Position numbers and translations under genes: made by a program. Below are positions 7,501-12,999 of a stretch of DNA of 13,511 bases, in pieces (position 1 is the first letter of the stretch; the number at the start of each line of letters is the position of its first letter). Source of the DNA: Azoarcus sp. (GTDB lineage Bacteria; Pseudomonadota; Gammaproteobacteria; Burkholderiales; Rhodocyclaceae); the NCBI GenBank assembly GCA_031259795.1, contig JAIRLA010000082.1:1-13511 (forward strand), read 5' to 3'. A model generated the notes under the pieces. The model saw only the letters and a list, made by a program, of their open reading frames with translations, ran no database searches and was not told the DNA's origin.

Positions 7501-7773
7501 TCAACCTCCGTCGAAATTGCTGCCGACAACCTCGACTTCTTCTTCGGCTCCGCTCACGTACTGAGCGTCCCCATCGTCGTCATCGATGGGCGCGTCCGGA
7601 TCGGCGGGGGGAGTGGGTTCCGGGTCATTATCGACGAACTCGCTTTTCTTGCCGCCGCCGCCAACCCACTTGGGCGGGCACCACGGCCAATAGACGACGA
7701 CCGGCGGACAAATGGGAGGCGGCAGACAAATGGGAGGCAATATATATATGGGAGGGCAGTACCACCAAAACAT
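7501..7773 (-). CDS. Small CPP-motif protein with acidic C terminus, function unknown
   Basis: I do not recognise this 90-residue protein. The ribosome binding site is excellent: AGGAG (7781-7785 on the complement) 7 nt before the ATG. Residues 1-36 are rich in Trp, Pro and Ile and carry four Cys, each next to a Pro pair: Cys6-PP, PPI-Cys16, PPI-Cys22-PP and Cys32-PP, ending WPWCPPKW. Part of this is a 6-residue repeat, visible as a 14-nt DNA repeat with 18-nt period (7707-7738). A GGGG linker (38-41) and KK lead to an acidic half with a DDDD run (64-67) and EEE (77-79). There is no classical signal peptide. Two Ile codons are ATA, rare in this GC-rich region. It diverges from the DUF2170-PspA operon and is followed by a strong terminator. 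It might be a metal-binding or modified peptide; this is speculation. Confidence 0.72.
   Translation of the reverse strand: MFWWYCPPIYILPPICLPPPICPPVVVYWPWCPPKWVGGGGKKSEFVDNDPEPTPPADPDAPIDDDDGDAQYVSGAEEEVEVVGSNFDGG
7707..7738 (-). repeat. 18-nt period repeat inside the CPP-motif gene
   Basis: GACAAATGGGAGGC (plus strand) occurs at 7707-7720 and 7725-7738. In the coding frame it gives the repeated PPIC unit, so the Cys/Pro motif probably grew by slippage or duplication. Confidence 0.8.
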
Positions 7774-7836
7774 TTTTTATCTCCTGGAATATCAACTATG
7801 GGGAAAACCCCGGCTCAACCACGCTTGGATAAAAAC

Positions 7837-7872
7837 CGCGCCAGGCATCCAAACAGTTTCCTTCCTGGCGCG
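7837..7872 (-). other. Hairpin in the 5' leader of the CPP-motif gene
   Basis: CGCGCCAGG (7837-7845) and CCTGGCGCG (7864-7872) form a perfect 9-bp inverted repeat with an 18-nt loop, 64 nt upstream of the start codon. A smaller palindrome GGGGAAAACCCC (7800-7811) lies nearer the ribosome binding site. If transcription starts near 7960 both would be in the mRNA leader. No riboswitch class is recognised. Confidence 0.45.
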
Positions 7873-7969
7873 ACCTCGACAACACCAGCACTATCAACCT
7901 GAACATCGTTGCTTCATGTCAACGTCCAGAACATCCCGATACAACAAAAACCTGCCGCCGATACTATTT

Positions 7970-7985
7970 TGCATAAACAGTGCCA
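7970..7985 (-). promoter_or_regulatory. Candidate sigma-54 (RpoN) promoter for the CPP-motif gene
   Basis: On the minus strand the sequence is TGGCAC-TGTTT-ATGCA: the -24 GG and -12 GC are separated by exactly 10 nt, as in the consensus TGGCACG-N4-TTGCW, with two mismatches (T for G after TGGCAC, A for T before TGC). The transcript would start near 7960 and have a leader of about 187 nt. The inverted repeat at 8061-8083 lies about 110 bp upstream, a usual place for a sigma-54 activator site. Confidence 0.42.
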
Positions 7986-8060
7986 GATGGCGTTGCCGAA
8001 TAGGCGACAGTTATGATTATTTTAGTGTTGGCGGAAAATCATTCAACTGGTTTGAGGGGA

Positions 8061-8083
8061 AAAGATCACACGACGTGATCTTT
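8061..8083. promoter_or_regulatory. 9-bp inverted repeat, probable regulator binding site
   Basis: AAAGATCAC, 5-nt spacer ACGAC, GTGATCTTT: a perfect dyad in a gene-free region. It lies 48 bp upstream of the -35 box of the rightward promoter and about 110 bp upstream of the inferred leftward start site, so one dimeric regulator could act on both. A terminator is less likely because no transcript is expected to end here and the U-run is only three bases. Confidence 0.5.
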
Positions 8084-8130
8084 GTCACGGCGATACGGGC
8101 ACAGCAAAAACATTCGGGACATAACATGAC

Positions 8131-8159
8131 TTGACATAGGATGTCGTTTTGCCTAAAGT
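8131..8159 (+). promoter_or_regulatory. Sigma-70 promoter of the DUF2170-PspA operon
   Basis: Perfect -35 TTGACA (8131-8136), 17-nt spacer, -10 TAAAGT (8154-8159, 4 of 6). The start site would be near 8166, about 41 nt upstream of the first ATG, with a strong ribosome binding site between them. Confidence 0.65.
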
Positions 8160-8165
8160 GTCAAT

Positions 8166-8178
8166 GTACGTTACGTAC
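8166..8178. promoter_or_regulatory. Palindrome at the predicted transcription start
   Basis: GTACGT-T-ACGTAC is a perfect 6+1+6 dyad that begins at the predicted +1 of the rightward promoter. Its position fits a repressor operator that blocks initiation; no known operator is recognised. Confidence 0.4.
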
Positions 8179-8206
8179 TGAACCCATTTCCGCACAAGGA
8201 GGCGAA

Positions 8207-8623
8207 ATGAAATCTTTACAGGAACGGCTTGGGGGGCTGGATATGGTGCTCAGCGCGCGTCTGGGAGGCGCTTCGGTCAGCCTCCAGCCCATGCCCGGCG
8301 AAATTCCGGTCATCCAGACGGTCATCGGGGGACGCGAGGAATTGCCGATCTTCATCACGGCTTCCGACGCCCAGGTCTTGTGCATCTGCTATCTGTGGCA
8401 GGACGACGAGATCGTTCCCGAAAAGCGCCTGGAATTACTGGAACTGCTGCTGGATCTGAACCCGGCGATCCCGCTTTCTTCGTTCGGGAAAGTGGAAGGA
8501 CGTTACGTGTTGTTCGGCGCGCTGTCCCGCGACGCCCGCATCGACGACATCGCCAGCGACATCGTGGCCCTGAGCGATAACGCCATCGATGCCCTGGATG
8601 CACTTTCCAGCTATCTGTCATAA
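8207..8623 (+). CDS. DUF2170 family protein (YjfI-like)
   Basis: Cytoplasmic protein of 138 residues, similar in length and pattern to E. coli YjfI (DUF2170), whose gene sits next to the PspA homologue yjfJ, as here. The diagnostic stretch is NPAIPLSSFGKVEGRYVLFG (85-104). No catalytic motif, signal peptide or membrane segment is visible. I chose the ATG at 8207 because AAGGAGG lies 4 nt before it; an upstream in-frame ATG at 8141 falls inside the promoter. The TAA stop is part of the ribosome binding site of the PspA gene, which points to coupled expression. Its molecular role is not established; a role alongside PspA in envelope stress is inferred from context. Confidence 0.82.
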   Translation: MKSLQERLGGLDMVLSARLGGASVSLQPMPGEIPVIQTVIGGREELPIFITASDAQVLCICYLWQDDEIVPEKRLELLELLLDLNPAIPLSSFGKVEGRYVLFGALSRDARIDDIASDIVALSDNAIDALDALSSYLS

Positions 8624-8635
8624 GGAGCGACCATC

Positions 8636-9349
8636 ATGAGTGTCATTGGCAAAATCGTCACATTGCTGCGCGGCAGCGCCCGGGAACTGGGCGAGAGTAT
8701 CGTCGACGCCAACGGCGTGCGCATTTACGAACAAGAAATCCTCGACGCCCGCGACGCGATCGCGCAGGCGAAGAACAACCTCACCGGCGTAATGGCGAAA
8801 GAAATGCAAAGCGCCCGCGAGATTGAACGCATGCGCGCCGAAATCGAGCGCCTGGAGAAGCTGGCGGTCGAAGCGCTGAACAAGGGGAAACCCGATCTGG
8901 CCGAGGAAGTCGCCGCCAAGATCGCGGAACAGGAAGCCGAACTGGAACGGCAGACTCAATTGCACGCGGATTACGCGCTGCAATCCAACCGCCTGAAAGA
9001 TCTCATCAAGACATCGGAAACGAAAATCCGCGAGCACGAACGCGAAGTCCAGATGGCGAAGGCCACGGAAAGCGTCTACAAAGCGACGCAAAGCATCGCG
9101 GACAACATCGTTTCTTCCGGCTCGAAGCTCGTCAGCGCCAAGGAATCGCTGGATCGCATCAAAAAGCGCCATGAAGACTTGTCCGACCGCATGACCGCCG
9201 CCGATACGCTCGATCGTGATCTGGGCACGAAGGCGCTGGAGATCAAACTCGCGGAAGCGGGCATCGGCGAGGATGTCCAGCGCAAGAGCAAGGTGATGGC
9301 GCGCATCCAGGCGCGCCATGGGGCAATAACGATGGAGAGCAAGGCGTGA
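8636..9349 (+). CDS. PspA/IM30 family membrane-stress protein (YjfJ-like)
   Basis: Peripheral membrane protein of the PspA/Vipp1 (ESCRT-III-like) family, known to bind stressed inner membrane and assemble into oligomers. The 237-residue protein is nearly all helical and rich in Ala, Glu, Lys and Arg. It has an N-terminal segment MSVIGKIVTLLRGSARELGE that could bind membrane, and long coiled-coil helices from about residue 30 to 190. Its start resembles the YjfJ subgroup rather than classical PspA, and no pspF, pspB or pspC is nearby. AAGGAG lies 8 nt before the ATG. The stop overlaps the next gene's GTG by 4 nt (GTGA). Confidence 0.88.
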   Translation: MSVIGKIVTLLRGSARELGESIVDANGVRIYEQEILDARDAIAQAKNNLTGVMAKEMQSAREIERMRAEIERLEKLAVEALNKGKPDLAEEVAAKIAEQEAELERQTQLHADYALQSNRLKDLIKTSETKIREHEREVQMAKATESVYKATQSIADNIVSSGSKLVSAKESLDRIKKRHEDLSDRMTAADTLDRDLGTKALEIKLAEAGIGEDVQRKSKVMARIQARHGAITMESKA

Positions 9350-9687
9350 GCGATCCCTCGGCGAATCCGCCGCGCAACAAACCCTTGCGCTGGCGCGGCT
9401 CGGACGCGGCCCTGCACGCGGTACAGGTCGCCTTCGATGTGGAGGCGACCGTTCTCGAGGCGGTGCGGCGCGCCGCTTTCGAGAACAATCTTTCGAACTC
9501 CGACCAGATTCGCCGCATCCTCGGCCTGCCGGTCAACCGTCACCCCAAGCGTCCCCGCCTCACCGTCACCCTGACGCAGGAGGACTATGAGACGCTGGGG
9601 GAACGCTACGGCCTCTCCGTGGAGCAGCGTCTCGCCATCAAGGAGCGCGTAACGCACGAACTGGCATGTTTCGCCGGGCGAAGATGA
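9346..9687 (+). CDS. Small protein with two ribbon-helix-helix-like halves, function unknown
   Basis: 113 residues, starting at a GTG that overlaps the PspA stop by 4 nt, so almost certainly cotranslated. I do not recognise the family with certainty. Two stretches each look like a strand followed by two helices: VQVAFDVEATVLEAVRRAAF continuing to SNSDQIRRIL (about 26-59), and RLTVTLTQEDYETLGERYGL continuing to SVEQRLAIKERV (about 71-102). Both fit the ribbon-helix-helix pattern, and the first shows the usual Ser-x-x-x-Ile-Arg turn into helix 2. The protein is basic, with an Arg/Pro/Lys linker (65-71). It could be a DNA-binding autoregulator of the operon or simply a partner of PspA. Confidence 0.8.
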   Translation: MSDPSANPPRNKPLRWRGSDAALHAVQVAFDVEATVLEAVRRAAFENNLSNSDQIRRILGLPVNRHPKRPRLTVTLTQEDYETLGERYGLSVEQRLAIKERVTHELACFAGRR

Positions 9688-9694
9688 CATGGCC

Positions 9695-9724
9695 TTGTCG
9701 ATACATGTCCGTGTGCCCGATAAT
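9695..9724 (+). promoter_or_regulatory. Candidate promoter for the YqiJ-like/flotillin pair
   Basis: TTGTCG (9695-9700, 4 of 6) and GATAAT (9719-9724, 5 of 6) are 18 nt apart in the 78-bp gap after the preceding gene. A start near 9731 would leave a leader of about 35 nt. The flotillin pair could thus be expressed separately from, or in addition to, the upstream operon. Confidence 0.42.
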
Positions 9725-9765
9725 CGCCGCTTACGGGAATACAGTCAGCGCGTGAAGGAATCTCC

Positions 9766-10464
9766 ATGGGTTTTTCAGAAGCCATCCTGAGTTATCCGGC
9801 GGCCATCTGCACAGTGCTGCTTGGCGTCGTCCTGCTGTATTGGGTATTGGCGCTGGCCGGTCTCGTGGATTACGAAAGCGGCGGCCCCGACCTGGACATC
9901 GGCGGGGATATGGGCGGCGACGCGGGCGCGGACATCGATGCGGGCGGCGAGGCGCACGGCGAACATAGCCTGGATGGCGAACCCGACGGCGTCGGTACGC
10001 TGGCGAGCTATCTCATCGCCCTCGGGCTGGGCGGCGTGCCTTTTTCGGTCGTCGTCAGTCTGCTCGCCCTGTTTTCCTGGGTCGTTTGCAGCATCGCGGC
10101 GCTTTGGCTGCTGCCTTTCGCGCCGGCGGGCATCCCGCGCTTCATCGCCGGATCGCTCATTCTCATCGGCGCCTTCACGCTCGCGGTGCCGGCGGCGGCG
10201 ATCTGCGTGCGCCCGATGCGCAAGCTTTTCGTGACCCACAACGCCATCTCCAACACCGCCCTCGTCGGCCATGAATGCGTCGTGTTGACCGGCTCCGTGG
10301 ATGAAACCTTCGGCCGCGCCGAAGTGCCCGCCCGCGGCGCGGGGTACCATATCCGCGTCGTGGCGGAGACGCCCAACAACCTGAAGCGGGGCGACATCGC
10401 CATCATCGTTGAATACGACGAATCCGCGCGGCTCTACCATATCGCGGCAAAGACAAACCTATAA
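9766..10464 (+). CDS. YqiJ-like membrane protein with C-terminal OB fold (NfeD-like)
   Basis: Inner-membrane protein of 232 residues, of the type encoded next to flotillins (E. coli YqiJ; NfeD-like YuaF in Bacillus). Membrane helices lie at about residues 11-33, 93-117 and 125-148. Between the first two is a Gly/Asp-rich acidic stretch (38-75) with repeated GGD/GAD units. The C-terminal soluble domain, about 165-230, has the short-strand pattern of an OB fold (GHECVVLTGSVDETFGRAEV, then LKRGDIAIIVEYDES). AAGGA is 6 nt upstream of the ATG. The gene directly precedes the flotillin gene and its product probably helps assemble or position flotillin in the membrane. Confidence 0.85.
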   Translation: MGFSEAILSYPAAICTVLLGVVLLYWVLALAGLVDYESGGPDLDIGGDMGGDAGADIDAGGEAHGEHSLDGEPDGVGTLASYLIALGLGGVPFSVVVSLLALFSWVVCSIAALWLLPFAPAGIPRFIAGSLILIGAFTLAVPAAAICVRPMRKLFVTHNAISNTALVGHECVVLTGSVDETFGRAEVPARGAGYHIRVVAETPNNLKRGDIAIIVEYDESARLYHIAAKTNL

Positions 10465-10549
10465 CGAAAGCGAATCCCCTGTACTCCGGAAAAACACAAC
10501 ACCGGGCGCCAGCTTCATCGCGCCCATCCAGAAACGAAAAGGAAACAAC

Positions 10550-12790
10550 ATGCAGCCATCGCTCATCATCATCCTGTCCGCCATTGGCATCATCGCCCTG
10601 TTCATTTTCGGCCTGTTCGCCCTGTTCGCGCGCTTCTACCGCAAGGTGGAGCAAGGCTACGCCATGATCGTCAACACCATGCGCAACGAACCGGAGGTCA
10701 CCTTCACCGGACGCATGGTCTACCCCATCATCCACAAGGCGGAGATGATGGATATCGCCCTCAAGACCATCGAAATCGAGCGCACCGGCAACGATGGCCT
10801 GATCTGCCAGGACAACATCCGCGCCGACATCAAGGTGACATTCTTCGTGCGGGTCAACAAAACCACCGAAGACGTACTGCGCGTCGCGCAAGGCATCGGC
10901 TGCGCCCGCGCCTCCAACCAGGAAACACTGGAAGGGCTGTTCTCCGCCAAATTCTCCGAAGCGCTGAAAACCGTGGGCAAGTCGATGGATTTCGTCGAAC
11001 TCTACCAGGCCCGCGATCACTTCCGCGACGAAATCATCCGCCAGATCGGCGACGACCTCTCCGGCTACATCCTCGCGGACGCCGCCATCGACTATCTGGA
11101 ACAAACGCCGCTCGCCAGGCTCGACCCCAGCAACATCCTCGATGCGCAGGGCATCAAGAAAATCACCGACCTCACCGCGCAGGAGCACGTGCGCACCAAC
11201 GAATTCCAGCGCAACGAAGAAATGCAGATCAAGAAAAAGGACGTCGAAACCCGCGAAGCCGTCCTGGAACTCGAACGGCAGCAAGCCGATGCCGAATTCA
11301 AGCAAAAGCGCGAAATCGCCACGGTGAAAGCGCGCGAAGAAGCCGAGGCCCGGCGCATCGAAGCCGAGGAACACGCCAAGGCCGAGCTTGCCCGCCTGCA
11401 AGCCGAACAAGTCATCGCCGTGCAACAGGAAAACGTCAGCCGCGAAAAGGAAGTCGCGGAAAACAACCGCAAGCGCGCCGTGGCGATCGAAGAAGAAAAG
11501 GTCACGCGCGCCCGCCAACTGGAAATCGTCGACCGCGAAAAAGAAGTCACCCTGCAACAGATCGACAGGGACCGCGCCGTGGAAATCCAGAAAAAGGCCA
11601 TTGCCGATGTCGTCCGCGAGCGCGTCATCGTCGAGCGCACCGTCGCCGAGCAAGAAGAAGCCATCAAGGAAGTGCGCCTCACCGCCGAAGCCGACCGCAC
11701 GAAACAGGCCGTCATCCTCACCGCCCAGGGCGAAGCGGAAAAGACGCTCATCCACAGCATCAAGGACGCCGAAGCCCAGGAACGCCGCGCCCATTTCAAG
11801 GCCGCCGAAGAACTGACGCTTGCCGAAGCGAGACTCAAGGTGGCGGAAAAAGCCGCGGAAGCCAAGAAGCGCGAAGCCGAAGGCATCGAAGCCATCACCG
11901 CCGCGCCGGGCCTTGCCGAAGCCAAGGTACTGCTGGTGTCGGCGGACGCCAAGGAAAAGCAGGGCATGGTCGATGCCCAGATAAAGATCGCCGCCGCCGG
12001 AGCGGTGGAAAAATACGGCCAGGCCGAAGCCCAGGCCCTGCGCGCCAAACTCTTCGCCGAAGCCGAAGGCAAGGAAAAACAAGGCATGGCCGAGGTCAAC
12101 GTGAAAATCGCCGAAGCCGATGCCGTGGAGAAATACGGCCAGGCCGAAGCCGAAGCCTTGCAAGCCAAACTCTTCGCCGAAGCCGAAGGCACGGAAAAAC
12201 AAGGTCTGGCGGACGTCAAGGTCCGCGCGGCGGACGCGCAGGCCATCATCAGCGTGGGCGAAGCCGAAGCCAGGATCATCGCCACCCGCTTCGCCGCCGA
12301 AGCCGGAGGGCTGCGCGAAAAATTCGACGCCATGAAGTCCATGAGCGAAGAAACCCGCGCCCACGAAGAATTCCGCATGAAACTGGAGCGCGCCCACACC
12401 GAAACCCTGAAAGCCATCGAAGCGCAAACCGGCATCGCCCGCGAACAAGCCGAAGTGCTCGGCACGGCGCTGGGCAAGGCCAACATCGACATCGTGGGCG
12501 GCCAGGGCGACTACTTCGAGCGCTTCGTGAATGCGCTGGCCGTCGGCAAAGGCATCGACGGCGCCATCAGCAAGAGCAACACCCTCAAGGTTGGCCTGCG
12601 CGACCACCTCGGCGGCGAGCGCGACCTGGTGGAAGACCTCAAGGGCGTCCTGGGCGCGCTCGGCAACGCCTCGGACAGCGTACAAAACCTCTCCGTCGCC
12701 GCCCTGCTCGGCAAAGTAGCAAAAGAAGGCAACGCCAAGCAAAAAGCGGCGCTGCAAACCTTGCTGGACGGCCTCAAACCAGGAAACTGA
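10550..12790 (+). CDS. Flotillin-family protein, YqiK-like, with extended repeat region
   Basis: Membrane scaffold protein of 746 residues, longer than E. coli YqiK (about 550). One N-terminal membrane helix (about 5-28) ends in ARFYRKVEQGYA. The SPFH domain spans about 32-205 and includes FFVRVNKTTEDVLRVAQ and LDPSNILDAQGIKKIT, which match YqiK. A very long charged coiled coil (about 210-465) follows. Next come three tandem 40-residue repeats (468-507, 508-547, 548-587) built around EKQGM, AVEKYGQAEA and AKLFAEAEG, then a distinct C-terminal domain. The start was chosen at 10550 because AAGGA lies 6 nt upstream; an in-frame ATG at 10409 lies inside the preceding gene. The 85-nt gap contains a short hairpin (GGGCGC/GCGCCC, 10504-10525). 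With the preceding NfeD-like protein it should form membrane microdomains. Confidence 0.9.
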   Translation: MQPSLIIILSAIGIIALFIFGLFALFARFYRKVEQGYAMIVNTMRNEPEVTFTGRMVYPIIHKAEMMDIALKTIEIERTGNDGLICQDNIRADIKVTFFVRVNKTTEDVLRVAQGIGCARASNQETLEGLFSAKFSEALKTVGKSMDFVELYQARDHFRDEIIRQIGDDLSGYILADAAIDYLEQTPLARLDPSNILDAQGIKKITDLTAQEHVRTNEFQRNEEMQIKKKDVETREAVLELERQQADAEFKQKREIATVKAREEAEARRIEAEEHAKAELARLQAEQVIAVQQENVSREKEVAENNRKRAVAIEEEKVTRARQLEIVDREKEVTLQQIDRDRAVEIQKKAIADVVRERVIVERTVAEQEEAIKEVRLTAEADRTKQAVILTAQGEAEKTLIHSIKDAEAQERRAHFKAAEELTLAEARLKVAEKAAEAKKREAEGIEAITAAPGLAEAKVLLVSADAKEKQGMVDAQIKIAAAGAVEKYGQAEAQALRAKLFAEAEGKEKQGMAEVNVKIAEADAVEKYGQAEAEALQAKLFAEAEGTEKQGLADVKVRAADAQAIISVGEAEARIIATRFAAEAGGLREKFDAMKSMSEETRAHEEFRMKLERAHTETLKAIEAQTGIAREQAEVLGTALGKANIDIVGGQGDYFERFVNALAVGKGIDGAISKSNTLKVGLRDHLGGERDLVEDLKGVLGALGNASDSVQNLSVAALLGKVAKEGNAKQKAALQTLLDGLKPGN
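11951..12310 (+). repeat. Three tandem 120-bp repeats inside the flotillin gene
   Basis: Units begin at 11951, 12071 and 12191, exactly 120 bp apart, at AAGGAAAAGCAGGGCATGG or its variants. Units 1 and 2 are very similar at DNA level over their second halves (ATACGGCCAGGCCGAAGCC, AAACTCTTCGCCGAAGCC); unit 3 has diverged in its second half. The gradient suggests a fairly recent in-frame duplication. Confidence 0.88.
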
Positions 12791-12795
12791 CAAAC

Positions 12796-12885
12796 GCCGC
12801 CATTGAGAGGCAAGTCCTCCCGCCCCGTCGTCGCAAGGCGCCTGTCGCCGCGACAACCCTCCCGCCTCGTCATTGCGAGGCGCGG
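12796..12885. repeat. Cluster of degenerate CATTGCGAGGCG-type repeats
   Basis: Three related copies lie after the flotillin gene: one around 12801-12811 (CATTGAGAGGC), one at 12816-12842 (CTCCCGCCCCGTCGTCGCAA, then GGCGC) and one at 12859-12883 (CTCCCGCCTCGTCATTGCGA, then GGCGC). The last forms a 7-bp hairpin CGCCTCG-TCATTG-CGAGGCG (12863-12882). A small hairpin TGTCG-CCG-CGACA (12843-12855) lies between. The GTCATTGCGAGG type of sequence is a widespread intergenic repeat motif. Confidence 0.6.
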
Positions 12886-12962
12886 AATAAAGGCCAGCTA
12901 CGGATCGGGATGGAATCGGACGGAACCAGACATGTAGATACCCATGCCTCGCGGGCGGGGAT

Positions 12963-12990
12963 GCCGCGCTCTTCCGGGGAAAAGCGCGGC
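12963..12990 (-). terminator. Hairpin after the acyl-CoA dehydrogenase gene
   Basis: GCCGCGCT (12963-12970) pairs perfectly with AGCGCGGC (12983-12990), with an inner TTC/GAA pairing. It lies 10 nt downstream of the minus-strand stop codon, between two convergent genes. There is no U-tract on either strand, so termination is plausible but not proved. Confidence 0.38.
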
Positions 12991-12999
12991 TTCCAGCGC

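Larger units (their letters stand above)
7774..8206. other. 433-bp divergent regulatory region, lower GC
   Basis: Lies between the small minus-strand gene and the DUF2170 gene. It is clearly more AT-rich than its surroundings, especially from about 7920 to 8180. It holds a sigma-54-like promoter facing left, a sigma-70 promoter facing right, two inverted repeats and a leader hairpin, all listed separately. A 140-residue plus-strand open frame crosses it but is not credible. Confidence 0.65.

Noticed and set aside
7031..7564. Several overlapping short open frames rich in Pro, Gly and Arg
   Set aside because: They translate the hairpin repeats and terminator, differ in every frame and lack ribosome binding sites.
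7917..7922. Perfect TTGACA on the minus strand as a promoter for the small gene
   Set aside because: No acceptable -10 hexamer at 16-19 nt; nearest match (GATAGT) is 21 nt away.
7712..8134. 140-codon plus-strand open frame across the divergent region
   Set aside because: No ribosome binding site at its start, overlaps antisense the better supported small gene, and runs through both promoters and the dyad.
8141..8206. Longer start for the DUF2170 protein at the ATG at 8141
   Set aside because: It would begin between the -35 and -10 boxes; AAGGAGG before 8207 fixes the start.
10403..12856. 817-codon minus-strand open frame opposite flotillin
   Set aside because: It mirrors the repetitive Glu/Ala/Lys codons of the flotillin gene and has Phe/Gly/Asp low complexity; the plus-strand product is a clear SPFH protein.
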